Below, piece after piece: positions 34,745 to 46,654 of a DNA stretch of 64,000 bases (its first letter is position 1; the number at the start of each line of letters is the position of its first letter). Both the position numbers and the translations under genes were made by a program. This DNA is from Typhlomys cinereus (Eukaryota; Chordata; Mammalia; Rodentia; Platacanthomyidae), in contig JALPQD010000630.1 in NCBI GenBank assembly GCA_023101885.1, positions 76,844 through 140,843 of the forward strand, given 5' to 3'. The notes below the pieces were generated by a model. That model was not told the DNA's origin. It saw nothing but the letters and a program-made list of their open reading frames with translations, and did not search any database.

Positions 34745-34985
34745 ATTTGGTGTATACGTGTGTGAGGGGGTATGTCTGTGTGGGTGCACATGTATGCTCC
34801 TCTATGTGTGGAGTTAGAGATCAACCTCAGGTGTTATTCCTCAAGCAATTTACCTTGGTTTTTGAGACAAGAGTCTTTTATTCATCTGGCTGGTCAGAGA
34901 CTCCCAGGGACCTGCCTGCCTCTGCCCCCGCAGTGTTGGGATTCCAAGTACACACCACTGCAGCCCCGTTAATGGGGCAAATGAT
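34745..34985 (-). mobile_element. B3 SINE (minus)
   Basis: TG-rich left end, then 'tttttgagacaagagtctttt', 'tctggctggtcagagactccc', 'cctgcctctgcccccgcagtgt' and 'gggattccaagtacacaccac', the reversed B3/B1-like body. Confidence 0.75.
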
Positions 34986-36190
34986 AATCATGGGATCACT
35001 TTCTCTGAAAGTTGAGTTTCATGGGATGCTATGATTAGACAATCTTACTGTGTGGGTTTGGCCTCACACATCTCAATCTGCACAAAGATAAAAATGCCAG
35101 TGCTAAGGGAGCCGGCCTGAGCGGCGTCAACCCAGGATGGCACACAGCTGTAGTCAAAGAGAGAAATGTATGTATGTATTTTCTCTGGGAAGAGGCTCAT
35201 CATGGAAAGGCAAGGGGACCCTACCCAGGGATGTTCTTGTTCTTCCTGTCAGAAAATTAAAAAGTAAACCACAAGGTTGGCTGATAAATTGATGCCTTCC
35301 CATACAAATGAAAGGAAAAGAAGCTTTGAACTTCACAAGAGGTAAAATGTACTATGACCAGCCTTCTTGCAATAGGGTCAACAAGGTTAGTATCTCTTAA
35401 TGACTGGGGATGACCCATTTGGCATTGGAAGGTGGGGAATGGAAGCCACTAAAGTGAAGGTAAACAAAGGAAGAAGGGAAAAGGTTCGTGGGATTAGACT
35501 GACTACATTTTCCTGAAGCATCTTTCTCCCATGCTCAGTGTAGAGGAGATGAACCGTGGGCAAAGGTAAAGGGGGGGGGAGACAGCAAATCAATTCAGCT
35601 GCTTTGATTTTTTTTTTTTCTTCACCCAAAGTTGAAGTCCTGAAGGTAAAGTAAAAACAACACTGGTTCTGCAGAAACAAGATTTATCACACCAGAACAT
35701 CCTTGCAGGAAGCAAGACCACACCCAAGTGAGGGCCATTCAAAGGGAGAAGCCTCAAAAGGACTGTTTACAAGGTGTGGGGGAGGCACGGGAAACCAGAG
35801 GGCATCTGTGCACCTGGTGGTAGGGTTACACCTGCAGGCCGCCAGAGGGCTCTACTGGATTCCAGGAGACCGAGAAGGCTGCGAGTAGGGATAGTGAAGA
35901 GAGGAAGCCTAACACGGTGGAGCCCCACAGGGAAAGGAGGCGGTCCACACGGTCCAGCCAGTGGGCATGATAGCAGGGAAGAAGGGCGGGTGTGGATCTG
36001 GAGGAACAAACAAAAGATGTGCAACAGAAGAGGAAAGTTCCAGACACGTGCATCAGTTATGACAAAGTTGACAATGGATCATGAAGACCTTGCTTTTAGT
36101 GTTTGGAACAGTACCAGAATCGAGACTCTGAATTTCTCTAGACTCCCCGAAACTTTTTATCCTTGGGAGAATTGTTAACCAATGACAATT
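34986..36190. other. Intergenic sequence downstream of STYXL2
   Basis: No confident repeat or gene. Contains an A/T run at 35,608-35,620 and a G run near 35,570. Short frames at 35,700-36,180 are not recognised. Confidence 0.4.
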
Positions 36191-36205
36191 GAATAATAAA
36201 TTCTT

Positions 36206-36240
36206 TTTTTTAATTTTATTATTATTATTATTTATTCAAT

Positions 36241-36285
<45 letters not shown>

Positions 36286-36497
36286 GTAAAACCACGGGTG
36301 AATTCGGGAACCACCATGGACGCCTCCACCTCCTCCTTGTTACTCTGCCCCGGGATTCACAGGCTCCGCCCTACCAGCACCAGAAACGCAGGCCGCCCCT
36401 GCTTCCGCCCAGCGTCTATACGTGGGGTCTAGGATCCGAACTCAGGACCTTCCGCCTGCAAGGCAGAGGCTTAACCCCTGAGCCACCTCTCCAGCCC
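36206..36497 (-). mobile_element. Young B2-like SINE with 14-bp TSD
   Basis: Nearly consensus copy on the minus strand. The right edge has the reversed head 'cccctgagccacctctccagccc'; the B box reads 'ggatccgaactcagg'; the left side has a (TG)n tail. The perfect duplication AATAATAAATTCTT at 36,192-36,205 and 36,498-36,511 defines both ends. High CpG retention suggests recent insertion. Confidence 0.95.
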
Positions 36498-36511
36498 AAT
36501 AATAAATTCTT

Positions 36512-37030
36512 GCCACAACCTGCCATCAAGCTTGCTACACAGTGCTGCCCTTCTGAGAACCTCTGGAATACAAATAGAAACTTGATTTTAGCATCATTTA
36601 CCATCCCAGAGTTTCATTACAAGATCCCGTTTTGAAGGAATGTCTTTCTGTGTCCGTCATGTTACTGTGCAGGGTGCCTGGCACCTGCTTCAGATTCCAA
36701 CCAAAACCATTCCACAACTCCACATCCATACATTCATGAAAGACCTGTATATTGTCATGACCCCCAAATTCCTACCAAATTTGGTGTCAATCCACCCAGT
36801 CATTTGTTCTTATGCCATGAACAAGTTTGTTCTCATAGGTTCTAAACATGCTTAAAGTCATTTTCAGAAACCTTAGTGGATGTAACATCTGTGAACAGAG
36901 ACCAGCTGATGTAGGAGCCCTGCCTTCCCCTTACCAACTGTCCAGCTGCCTGAATTCTTGATGGACATGGCCCTGGGGCAAGAAGCACACTCACATGGAC
37001 TGGTTTCATGTATTTTTAAATTCCTGAAGG
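36512..37030. other. Unassigned intergenic sequence
   Basis: No recognised gene, RNA or repeat. Confidence 0.4.
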
Positions 37031-37034
37031 CAAG

Positions 37035-37290
37035 AGCTAGAAGTTGGGGAGATGATTCAGTTATGGAGAATACTTGTGGCACAAGCATGAGAACTTGAGT
37101 TCACCCATGTAAACCCTGGGTGTGAAGATACACTCCTGTAATTCCAGCACTGGGGAGGTGAAAACAGAAAGATTGCTGGTTCTTGCCAGACAGTCAGTCT
37201 AGCCAAATTGACAAGCTCCAAATCCTGTAAGAGACCCCACCTCAAAAAAGTAAGGTGGAGAGCTATCGAAGAAAGCAGTCACCTGACATT
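37035..37290 (+). mobile_element. B3-type SINE
   Basis: Head 'gaagttggggagatgattcagt', 'gagttcacccatgtaaaccc', B1-like middle 'ctcctgtaattccagcactgg', then 'agagaccccacctcaaaaaa'. Followed by a long CA run. Confidence 0.75.
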
Positions 37291-37298
37291 GACCTTTG

Positions 37299-37300
<2 letters not shown>

Positions 37301-37346
<46 letters not shown>

Positions 37347-37362
37347 CGCATACACACACAGG
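37301..37362. repeat. (CA)n microsatellite
   Basis: Perfect CA run of about 44 bp, then a short interrupted CA stretch. Confidence 0.95.
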
Positions 37363-37439
37363 TTATTTCAATTTTAGTGCCAACCAAAATAGTTGTACGA
37401 ATCCAAAACTGATTGTGTAAACCGCAGTTTACACAGTTC

Positions 37440-38385
37440 AATTTAGCTCAGCTTGATAAACATTCCTGGAACACCTCCCTGTACTAATACTGCACTAGGG
37501 CATTGTGCTAGAAGCTGCATTAAGACCCTCTCAAGAAAGCAATTTGCAAATTCTGAGTGAAAGAACTGTCAAGCTACCTGAATCTGAATGTGATATTTTG
37601 CCGAGTGTATTAGAAGAACCCCAGTGGAGGAAGCTTGGCTCCTCACAGCCAGCTCTGACTCTCCCTTTACCTCATGCTACACACGAGTCAGGTCTTCTGC
37701 TCAATACAGCTGCACCCATCTCTGAAACCAAGTTTCTTTTTCTCCCACTGCCTGACTGTGGCAGTAGCTTTGTTGACCAATTCCAGCCTCAATTCACCGT
37801 CCCAAAGCTCACCGTTCTGTTTTCCTCCTCTGCTTAAGACTTTCATAGCTCCTCGTAATCTATGGAATACATCTTAAATTCCTTCACTTGGAGCCCACCT
37901 ACTCCCCATTCGCAGTCCTGTCACGCTCCTCACCTCCTGGGCACTGTGATTGGGGCGCCACCATCGGGAGCATCATAGACGCATTCTTGGGCTTTCCCTC
38001 TGCCCATCACCCCGCTAAGGAGCCTGCCTACCTACTCCAAGGATCTTCTAACACCATCTCCCCCGTTTCATCTTTTCCAGCTGCCTATCCCTGTCAGTTT
38101 CCTCCTCTGAAATCACATAGGATTCTCTCTGTACTATCTTTAATGCTAACACAGTCCGTATTTTATTATTGGAACTTAGTATTGAAAGATGTCTAATTTT
38201 TCAGGATTATGATGGAACTATCATCAAATAAGATTATTGTAATGTGCCTAGACAGTTCATGACACACAATAGAATTTAGTAATTGTGCAGTGTTATATAT
38301 AATTCTTCAATAATAATCAGTTATTATTGTAGTCATTATTATTGACAGTGTGGTAAAGCAATTAAGACACTACTTTGAAATCTAC
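37440..38385. other. Unassigned intergenic sequence
   Basis: Looks unique; pieces at 37,600-38,200 are moderately GC-rich and C/T-biased but show no splice-bounded coding exon I recognise. Confidence 0.4.
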
Positions 38386-38389
38386 TGAA

Positions 38390-38490
38390 AAACAGCCAGT
38401 ACTTATATTAACCTTCTACTATGTTTCTAAGCACTAAACTAAGAGATTTAGCCTGGATTATCTACTTTATCTCTACAATTATCGCCTTTA
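38390..38490 (+). mobile_element. MIR relic
   Basis: 'ccttctactatgtttctaagcac' and 'ttatctctacaattatcgcc' resemble the MIR core region. Old and short. Confidence 0.5.
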
Positions 38491-38589
38491 CCCTTAAAAA
38501 AATTCTACCCCAAGGGCTGAGAAGAGTCAGCAGATGAAACACTTATTTCACAAGCCTAACAACCTATTTAGCTACCCAGAGCACAGTAA

Positions 38590-38880
38590 AAGCCTGATGA
38601 AATAGCCTAAACATGCACACTTGTGGGGCCTTATAGGAACTAGGAGGCAGACAGGCAGCTTCTAAGACAATTAGCCTGGCTTATGCCATATCAGGGAAGA
38701 GACCCTGTCTCAAAAAAATGGAGAGCCAAGGAGCAACACCCAAGGTTGTCCTCTCTTCCCCCCTCCACACATGTGCCATAACACAAGCATATCTGTACAA
38801 TATTCACTTATACACACATGAACATGTGTACAACACACACGCATGCACGCATCCACGCAAGCACACATGCACATACTTTT
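38590..38880 (+). mobile_element. B3-like SINE fragment with CA-rich tail
   Basis: 'gcctggcttatgccatatcag' and 'gagaccctgtctcaaaaaaa' resemble the B3 3' half, followed by irregular CA-rich sequence. The head is missing or very degraded. Confidence 0.5.
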
Positions 38881-39439
38881 CAGCAGAAATCAAAGCAGAC
38901 CAATCTTTGTCTTTAAGAAGCTAACAATTTCATCAAGAGACATAATAAACAGGACTTCAGAATATTTAAGATGTCGTTTACTTATTACCAGCTTGCCTCT
39001 TTGACCATCTGTCTCATCCACTAGAATGCAAGTCTAGGAGGACAGTTGGTATTTGGGGCTGCATTTCTGCAATTAGACCCCAAGTCTAGTCTCAAGAGGA
39101 TGAACACCAGCGAATGTTTGTAATGGATGAAGACAATAAGTGCTGAGAAGGAAATGAACAGGGTGACATGATGGATGGGTGGCATGGGAGGGTTGCTTTA
39201 GGTGGCACGATCAGGGAGATCTCTCAGTGGAGTCTTTTCAATTGGAATCTGAAAGTGAGGAAGGGTCAGCCAGGCAAAAGTAAGGCCTCTCTATCTGGGG
39301 AAACCAATGAAAATCCTGAGATTATTAAAGTGAAATAATGGATCACCCACTATGATCTGCTATGCCACGTCAAACCCAAATTCAAATGGAGACTGCTGCA
39401 TTTACTCTGCAGAGTTGCTAATAAATTCATAGTCAAACA

Positions 39440-39800
39440 GCTTAAGGAATTTTTACTTTGGCTTATGATAGTCCAGTTGCATTTCTTCATCCAGTGTGTG
39501 TCAGGAGAGCCCACACCAACACCAAGGGCCAAAGGAACTGACCACCCCCTATGCACAGGCGAGCCTTACTTGTCAGACCAGCATGTCTGGCCAAGTATAC
39601 AGAAATATACAAAAGGATGCCCATTTCCTTACGAGTTCCTTCCATCTTATCCACCTGCCCAGGGACTAGCCACGCCCACCATGAGCCGGGCCTCCCTATC
39701 AATCAATTTCCCGAGACTTGTTCAAACCTTAACTGAACCACTGATTCTTTACAAATGTGCCTAGAGCTCAAACCCTCAACCATCAAGTTGATGCTATATC
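39440..39800 (-). mobile_element. Interspersed repeat family A (minus)
   Basis: Shares blocks with 49,505-49,935 and, reversed, with 45,045-45,455 and 62,395-62,770: 'cagaccagcatgtctggc', 'cgcccaccatgagccgggcc', 'gagctcaaaccctcaac', 'caagttgat'. The last block reads 'tcaacttgacagttgagg' on the family's sense strand. Name unknown; non-autonomous element about 350-400 bp. Confidence 0.65.
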
Positions 39801-40094
39801 TAACTATGACAGAGACAGTCTGATTTCCTTCCAGGGCTCATACACCTTGAAGGACAGGTAGCTTTTATAAGTACTTCTGATGAAGCCTGGCACATAATAT
39901 TTTCTTGGTGGCTGTCTTACATCCTCTACTGTACTTGGAACTTGTATATCAGCCTTATTTGAAAGCATGGAATTGGGATCATATTTAGAATCAAAGAATC
40001 AGTTGGTTTCTGTTTGGTTTCAAGGGGTTCCCATGTTACTAATAGTTTTCTTTCATTGTAACATAGTACTGATGTCCGGATAGAAAGAGATATT

Positions 40095-40410
40095 TTTACT
40101 TGAGTTATGGCTCCAAAGAGGATATAGTCCATTATGGCAGGGATTGCATAGCAAAAGGCATGACTGCAGGCAAAAGCCATAGACTGGTTCAGATCTCTGC
40201 TGGCGTGGAGGCAGAGAGAGCAAGAGAGGGAGAGGAAGCAAGTCCAGGCTACCATGCCTTGAGGTCCAGCTCCTGTGATGTGCTGTCCTTCAGCAAGGCT
40301 CTACCTCTTAAAAATGCAGTGACCTTCGCAAACCTTAATACCATCTAAGGATTTAAACACGTGAGCCTGTGGGGGGAAGTGAACAATTCATATTCAAACC
40401 ATGACACCCC
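40095..40410 (+). mobile_element. Interspersed repeat family B (unnamed)
   Basis: Same layout as 28,835-29,120: 'gatatagtccattatggcagg', 'gcatgactgcaggcaaaagcc', 'cagcaaggctctacct', 'ggatttaaacacgtgagcc', 'attcatattcaaaccatgac'. Confidence 0.5.
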
Positions 40411-40529
40411 ATGAGTGAACAACGTGTTGGTTAGGGTGTAACGGGAGGAAGAATGTCACAACAGGGACACATAAAGCCAAAAAGAATGCCAGCTTGGAAA
40501 TTAAGGATGGCGCTGAGGTGCAGCAGGTC

Positions 40530-41310
40530 AACCCACTTGTGATAGTTGATCCTGGGTGTCACTTTCACCACACCTGGCATTAACTAAGATCAGCTGTCAG
40601 ACCACCTGAAAAGATTATCCAGATCAATACATTTAAAATACAAAGACCAGCCCTAGATCTGATTGGAACCTCCCAGTAGCAGACCAAATAAAAGGAACAG
40701 AAGACTTTGAAGAGGAACTTTCCAAAGCTCTGCTAGAAAACTCTCTTCCCAGGGGCTGGAGAGGTGGCTCAGGGGTTAAGCCTCTGCCTTGCAGGTGGAA
40801 GGTCCTGAGTTCGGATCCTAGACCCCGTGGGGGCGGAAGCAGGGGCGGCCTGCATTTCTGGGCCTGGTAGGGCGGAGCCTGTGAATCCCGGGGCAGAGTA
40901 AACAAGGAGGAGGTGGAGGCGTCCATAGTGGTTCCTGAATTCGTCCATGGTTCTACACACACACATACATACACACACATACATACACACATATACATAC
41001 ATACACACACACACACATGCATACATGCACAATTGAATAAATAGTAAAGAAAAAAGAAAACTCTCTTTCCTCCTGCCACCCAGCTTCTTCGCTTCTTTAA
41101 CTCTCCAGTCCTCCAACCCTCCAAGACTTCAACATGACTAAAGACTCTCCAGGACTCCTCCAGCCTTCAGCTGTCACCCAATGGCCTATTGGACTGAGCA
41201 GCTGCAGGCAGCCGTTGTTGGCCATATCTACTAAGCCAACTCAATAAATTCCCTTTTTATATATTCATTCTGTTGATTCTGTGGCTCTAGAGAACCCTGA
41301 CTAATATACC
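40530..41310 (+). mobile_element. Repeat family C, interrupted by a SINE
   Basis: Right end 'gattctgtggctctagagaac'/'cctgactaata' matches the right end of 59,830-60,448. AATAAATTCC near 41,245 could be its poly(A) signal. A young SINE (40,748-41,054) splits it. Confidence 0.5.
40748..41054 (+). mobile_element. Young B2-like SINE with 13-bp TSD
   Basis: Head 'ggctggagaggtggctcagg', B box 'gagttcggatcc', near-consensus body with intact CpGs, CA/CATA-rich tail ending 'aataaatagtaaag'. The duplication AGAAAACTCTCTT occurs at 40,735-40,747 and 41,055-41,067. Confidence 0.95.
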
Positions 41311-42005
41311 ACTGCTTGTGACAACAGTCTCCCACTTCACCTGCATTGACTGCTGGGTGGAATGCACTGAAAGCATTTCTTTCTGGGCAATGGTGCAGGC
41401 ATCCATTATAGCCCAGTCCTGACAAATAGACTTGGGTGGTAGAGAAGGGAGGAGAAATGAAAGGGGCTCCAGATGCCACCAGAGTAATAATTACTCCTGG
41501 CTCTGTGCTGTGCCATGTTAGCTACAACCACCCTGCTGTGACTTCATTCACACGGGACTGCGAAGAGCGATTCCAGCGGAAGCAGGCATTCCTCAAAGGA
41601 ATACGGTATAATTAAGACGCTGTGGCAGGCATGACTCACTGCCCTTGTTGAACACTAAGAACCGAGCCTTTAGCAGGTCATTGCCTTACTAACATTTCTC
41701 AAACAGCAATGCATAGAGCACAAGCCCCTGGGCAAGAAGGTAATGCAAGTCACTGCTTACACCCAGCTGTGTGGCCCTAGAAAGAAGAGAGACTCCATTT
41801 CCTCAGAATTCCATAGCTCTTCCTTTTAGAATTCCTCTGAAAGCTGATTGACAAGTTCCATGTACCTCGTTGACCAAGATTAATCTGCAAAGTGGGTTTT
41901 ACAGATGGGAGAGCTCAGGGAGTGTTATGTTTGGGCTTCCCCTCCCCACAATCTACATATTGAAATCTCATCTTTAATGTGATAGTAAATAGTATTCAGT
42001 GGTAA
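41311..42005. other. Unassigned intergenic sequence
   Basis: No recognised gene or repeat; looks unique. Confidence 0.4.
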
Positions 42006-42009
42006 TGTA

Positions 42010-42490
42010 GCAGGATCACTCTCTAGGAGTCTGCATATATCCAAGTTCTTGTGTTCGGAATTGAAGGTTGAAACCAGAACTCGTGTAGAGGTTTAAGGTA
42101 GAGTTTATTAGAGGAGAGAAAGAACAGAACTCACGAACTCCAGAGATGGAGTACCATGAGGGACTAGGGCGTCCTGGAGAACTCATGGACTCCAGCACGG
42201 AATCCATGAGGGGGATGGAGCTGGAAAAGAAATCATGGGCTTCAGATGTGGAGTGCCATGAATGGCTCAAGGTCAGGTATATTTATATACTTAGGCAAGG
42301 GGAGGGGGAATGGCTTTTCCTCACTGGGTAGCTCACATTGGGGCCCTACCCAGCTGATCTTGTGCCTAACCTTGCAGTAGGGCCTGGTAGGGCTTATCTG
42401 TAATGTAAAGTATGGTGATTATCTCAGAAATGCACAGCACCAAGGACTAGATGGAAGCCAGGAATCCTATCAATTATTAGGTCTTGTGAT
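42010..42490 (-). mobile_element. LTR family L, copy 1 (minus)
   Basis: Reversed LTR: 'ttcttgtgttcggaattgaag', 'gaggtttaaggtagagttta' (AATAAA-bearing R region on the minus strand), 'gactagggcgtcctgg', 'ctcatggactccag'. Homologous to copies at 46.7, 47.7, 48.2 and 49.1 kb. No internal retroviral genes attached. Confidence 0.8.
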
Positions 42491-42933
42491 TTGCTCTCAG
42501 GAACATGTTAATGAGGGCTTTTATTTGTCCCTTCCACCATGTGAGGACATGGTCCAACCACAAAAGCAAACATCCTTTGTTACTGAACCTGTGGTAAAAT
42601 CTGTGCTTTAGTTCAGCCCTCAATAAATCAACTGAAAGTAAGAAAACAAAGAAAATTTATTCATTATTGCCATATTTAGAAGGGGGATGTCCCGTATCTA
42701 AATTTGTCTTCCAAATTCTGATGTGAGATTTAGATTTAAATAGAGGGCAATGATTATGCATAACTAAGTAGCACTACTCAAGGTATGACTGCCCACCATT
42801 GACCCATCATTGGCTGACTTCACTTAATAGAATATAATATAGCTTTTATTGGCAGTTTAGACTAGGACTAATAGAATCATTTTTCTTAGGCAGTAGAGTA
42901 ATCAGGCTGAGAAGAAAGAGAAGACCTCCAAAG

Positions 42934-42935
<2 letters not shown>
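42491..42935. other. Unassigned AT-rich intergenic sequence
   Basis: Probably old repeat debris; no family recognised. Confidence 0.35.

Positions 42936-42939
<4 letters not shown>

Positions 42940-42976
<37 letters not shown>
42940..42976. repeat. (CA)n microsatellite
   Basis: Perfect CA run. Confidence 0.95.
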
Positions 42977-42977
<1 letters not shown>

Positions 42978-42979
42978 TG

Positions 42980-43500
42980 CCGGAAATATCCTAAAGGAAC
43001 TGACCAGATCACCATAGAAGAGATAAGATCATCAATTCCAGAAACTTGTCTCAAACCTCTGTTTACTGTTTATCCTAAAAGGAGATGAGTTCCTTGATCT
43101 ACAGGAATTTGTCCCAGATTTCTGTTTACTGTTTACTATGGAAAGAGATAGTTTCCTGGTCTACAGAAAAACAGCTTAGTCACCAAGAGCTGACCCCACA
43201 ACATAAACAAACCAATCAGACATAAAGAAACTGAAAGCCCCACTTAGATTTAAAGAAACTAAAATTAATCAATAAGGAAATACCACTTTAAAAAAAAAAA
43301 AAAACCCTTTCTAGATCTGTATGTACCCTGCCAGTTTTCAAGGACTCCTTTGCCCCTCCTGGACTTCCCAAATATCTATAAATTCCTCTTTTTCTCACTA
43401 TCAGTAATCTTGCTTTAACCTCTCCGTGTGCTCTGGTCTCAGTCTTCAACTGCTCTGGTCTCAGTCTTCAACTCCGAGACAAAAGAACCAGGGAAGAAAT
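42980..43500 (+). mobile_element. LTR-like element with internal tandem duplications
   Basis: Contains two diverged tandem units (about 43,032-43,103 and 43,104-43,166, both with 'ctgtttactgttta'), a TATA-like 'tatctataaattcc' at 43,372, and near the 3' end an exact 22-bp duplication (43,429-43,450 and 43,451-43,472). The layout is that of a solo LTR U3-R; distinct from family L. Confidence 0.55.
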
Positions 43501-43844
43501 CTGGTTTCACAGTCTCTGCTGCAAGGTCAGAGCTATGTGAAATCTTTCTGGGAGACAGATTCTTCCTCCCGCTAGCATCAGATCTGGCAAAGTTTTGGGG
43601 CTCTGCGAAGTCCCTTCTGCCTCATGGTTGAGGAGTACCTCTCTCAGTTCTCAACATGAGCTTTTCCGGGTGAAATTCCACTTTCTCCAGAGTCCATTGT
43701 TTTGATAGTTTGATAGCGTGGGGGGGGGGCAGAAACATTCCTTCAGAATATTTTTATCTCTGTACTGTTTGTTTGAACCTTCACACTGAATTTACAAGTG
43801 CAAAGATCTCAGGCTTCTCAGTGTCCAGAACTGTGAGTGACCGA

Positions 43845-43990
43845 TTTCCACTGTGGGTAAGTTACCCAGTCTGTGGGATTTTGCAATCATAGCATGAACG
43901 GACAAAGGGTTAAACAATGTTCCCAGAGTCACACAAATAGGAGAGCAAGGACTTAAACTTAAAATACGTCTAATTTTAAAACCACTTTTT
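43845..43990 (+). mobile_element. MIR relic
   Basis: 'gtgggtaagttacccagtctgtg', 'aaagggttaaacaatgttccc' and 'agagtcacacaaataggagag' match the MIR layout. Confidence 0.6.
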
Positions 43991-44019
43991 GCACCATACC
44001 ATTTTGCCTTCAAAAAGAT

Positions 44020-44525
44020 CTATGCCTGAGGAAGGATTAAAACTGCAACTGCAGAGAAATCTGGAATCCAGCTGCAGGGCTGCCGGCAGCTTGGCCATTC
44101 AGATGATACAGTCCCCGAACAAAGCCAGAGTGCGAGTTGGCCTTCCTGCTTTCTGCCCATTAGCTGGCTCGCTAATAAACAGAGAGCCGGGGAAAAGTGT
44201 GGGAAAGATGACAGTGCGGGGTCCCAGCGGACTGCTCTTAAATAGGAGCTTTACTTAAAGGATGGCGTGTTCAAAGAGGTTAAGATTTCTACGCGCGCTC
44301 TCTTCCTGGCTCCCGGGAGAGAAGCTTTCATTGCAGGGAGTCACAATATTTGTGCATCTTTCAGACAGCTTTCTCTTTTTAAAGCTGCACAGCGCAAGGT
44401 AGCTATGTAGCTCTCAATTTATTACAAAGGCTGCCAGGGATGGCGGAGCGCTGGAGGAGAGGTGTCTTTAGCGAGACTTTTCCTGGGCAGAGGTTCTCAG
44501 GAAATTAGGGTTCTGTTTCCAGATT
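44020..44525. other. Unique GC-richer block, possible conserved non-coding element
   Basis: About 500 bp without repeat signature between MIR and microsatellite sequence, with scattered CpGs ('tctacgcgcgctctc', 'gatggcggagcgctgg'), A/T-rich homeodomain-like cores ('ggctcgctaataaac') and CAGCTG ('ccagctgcagggctgcc'). No coding frame fits a known gene. Its even composition inside a repeat desert is what draws attention; function not shown. Confidence 0.35.
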
Positions 44526-44527
44526 GA

Positions 44528-44554
44528 TTTCTCTCTCTCTCTCTCTCTCTGTGG

Positions 44555-44600
<46 letters not shown>
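44528..44600. repeat. (CT)n then (GT)n microsatellite
   Basis: Compound dinucleotide repeat. Confidence 0.95.
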
Positions 44601-44603
<3 letters not shown>

Positions 44604-44753
44604 GAAACAGATATCAGGCAAATCACTCATCCTCACAGTGTCTTTCAAACGGGTTAATAGCTTCCTATGGGATAGTGCAATTGGGGCAAATGTGGACTGC
44701 AGACAAGGCCAAAATTTAGATAGATCTGAAAGAGATCTATTAAATGAACGTGC

Positions 44754-44756
<3 letters not shown>

Positions 44757-44805
<49 letters not shown>

Positions 44806-44820
44806 GTCTGTCTGTCTGTT
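44757..44820. repeat. (TG)n then (TCTG)n microsatellite
   Basis: Perfect TG run of about 47 bp followed by a short TCTG run, adjoining a B1 element. Confidence 0.95.
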
Positions 44821-44955
44821 AGACAGGGTCTCCTGTAGTCTACTTAAACCTTGAACACATACTACATCAGAAGAAGACCTTGAACTTCTGAACCTCCTAA
44901 ATCTCCCAGGTGCTGGGATTACAGTCATGCACCACTATAATCAGTATTGGGAAAC
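44821..44955 (-). mobile_element. B1 SINE (minus)
   Basis: 'agacagggtctcctgtag', 'cttgaacttctgaacctcc', 'cccaggtgctgggattacag', 'tcatgcaccacta': reversed B1 monomer, moderately diverged. Confidence 0.85.
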
Positions 44956-45044
44956 AGACCTGAGGACTCTACATCCCAGGTAAGTACAGCCTCTGATGTA
45001 TACTTGTCAATGAGCAGTAAATTCAGACCTACCATAAAGGTTTC

Positions 45045-45455
45045 TGTCATAGTTAGGTGCAGGTGTCAACTTGACAGTTGAGGGTTTGAACTCTGGGCAC
45101 ATTTGTAGAGAATTAGTGGTTAAACCCAGAGCAAACCTGCAGGAGATTGTCCAGCTGATAGGAAGGTCCAGCCCATGATGGGTGGGAGTAGACCCTAGAA
45201 TAAAATACAGAGAGCTGGCTGAGAGAGTCAGCATCCTTGTACAATTGGCCAGATATGCTGGTCTGGCAAGTAAGGATCGTCCCTCTTTCAGCCATCCTAT
45301 AGAGATTGTGTGGCCAGTTCCCTCGGTCCTGGTGTTGGTGTGAGCTCTCCTGTCAAGCCGGAATGAGAACTATAACCGGACAATCGTAACATAAAATAAA
45401 CCCCATATTCCCTTAAGCCATTTGATAGTGATTTACAGGCAAACTGCTACAAATT
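45045..45455 (+). mobile_element. Interspersed repeat family A (plus)
   Basis: Family A blocks in sense order: 'gtgtcaacttgacagttgagg', 'cagcccatgatgggtggg', 'agatatgctggtctggcaag', 'gtggccagttccctcg', and 'aataaaccccatattccc' (AATAAA) near the 3' end. Confidence 0.7.
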
Positions 45456-46135
45456 CCCTTGCATTGCATTCTTTCTCCTTCTCTCCTTCTATCGTGAACA
45501 CTTGCTAAGGACAAAGGTTATTCTGGTGCTGGAAGTATAAAGACAACTGAGCCCAATGTCCTCCTCTCAGGAACTCATGTGCTAGTTCAGTGAGTGTCCC
45601 ACAAAGGAAGGCGCTTCAGACCCAGGCTCCTGGTGCTAGACTCTTCCCAGTGGTCAAGGCTTTTCATTTGATCAAGAAAATTGTAGCGTTTCACATGGTA
45701 ATGTTTACTAGACACACACACACAAAAAATATATTATTTCCATAGAATTGTAAACTGGGTGATCTTTTAAAAACTATGATTACTATAATAAAATGTCTTT
45801 ATCATTTAATTGATTAATAATAAAGAATTCAGGCATTTGAAACTCTAGTCTTGAAAGCCTGCCTCCATGAACTTCTTGGCCCTAAGACCATATTGTGTTC
45901 AGATTTATGCTTATCTGGATGTTAATGTGCCGCCCCTCAGATCACCCCACTGCCTCCATTGTTCTCGGGGACGCCTGTCAAAGTGGACAGAGCTTCCTGA
46001 GGAAGGCAAGCAGGCAGAGCAATTTGATTTCGTGGCGCTCATTCAAAATCCCCTCCCTTCTCACCCAGAAAATGCCATTTCACCCATTGTACATCTGTTT
46101 ATGTAAGATGACTGTTCAGTGATGTTTATTCTTTT
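45456..46135. other. Unassigned intergenic sequence
   Basis: No gene or confident repeat; AT-rich patch at 45,720-45,830. Confidence 0.4.
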
Positions 46136-46139
46136 ATTT

Positions 46140-46240
46140 CCCCTTCTTCCTTTTTTACAGTGCTGGGGAATCAAACCCAGGATGTTGCACATTTTAGAAA
46201 GACACTCTGTCACTGTGCTCTCTATTCTATTATGGTAAGC
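46140..46240 (-). mobile_element. ID/B4-like SINE fragment (minus)
   Basis: 'cagtgctggggaatcaaaccc' followed by 'cactctgtcactgtgctc' resembles a reversed ID/B4 head. Confidence 0.5.
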
Positions 46241-46654
46241 TTAAGAAATAAGAGAAAATTTACACTAAATGATAACATTCTACTTGCATCTTTTTTTTCT
46301 TTGTAAATAACATGATGCTTCTCTGTGTCTAAAGTTTTATGTCCATATTCAGAAATTCATCCTTAGACCCAGGGATTTGACTGCTTTTATGCTACAAAGC
46401 TTTCCCCAAATTCTTCCTCAAAATCTGTTGATCCATTTCTAGACCAGTGCATTTCACCTTCTTGGGTCTACCGAACATCAGATCACACAGCAAGCAAAGG
46501 TGATTTTAAGTATCATTTTCACAGATAAATTGCCCATAGTCAGAGAACTAATGAAAGATAGAGTTGGACATTCACCTAATATTCATGGTTTCTCTGCTGC
46601 GTCAGCCTCATTTTTCATTCTAGATCCTAAACATCATGCAAAAGTGTTGCAAAG

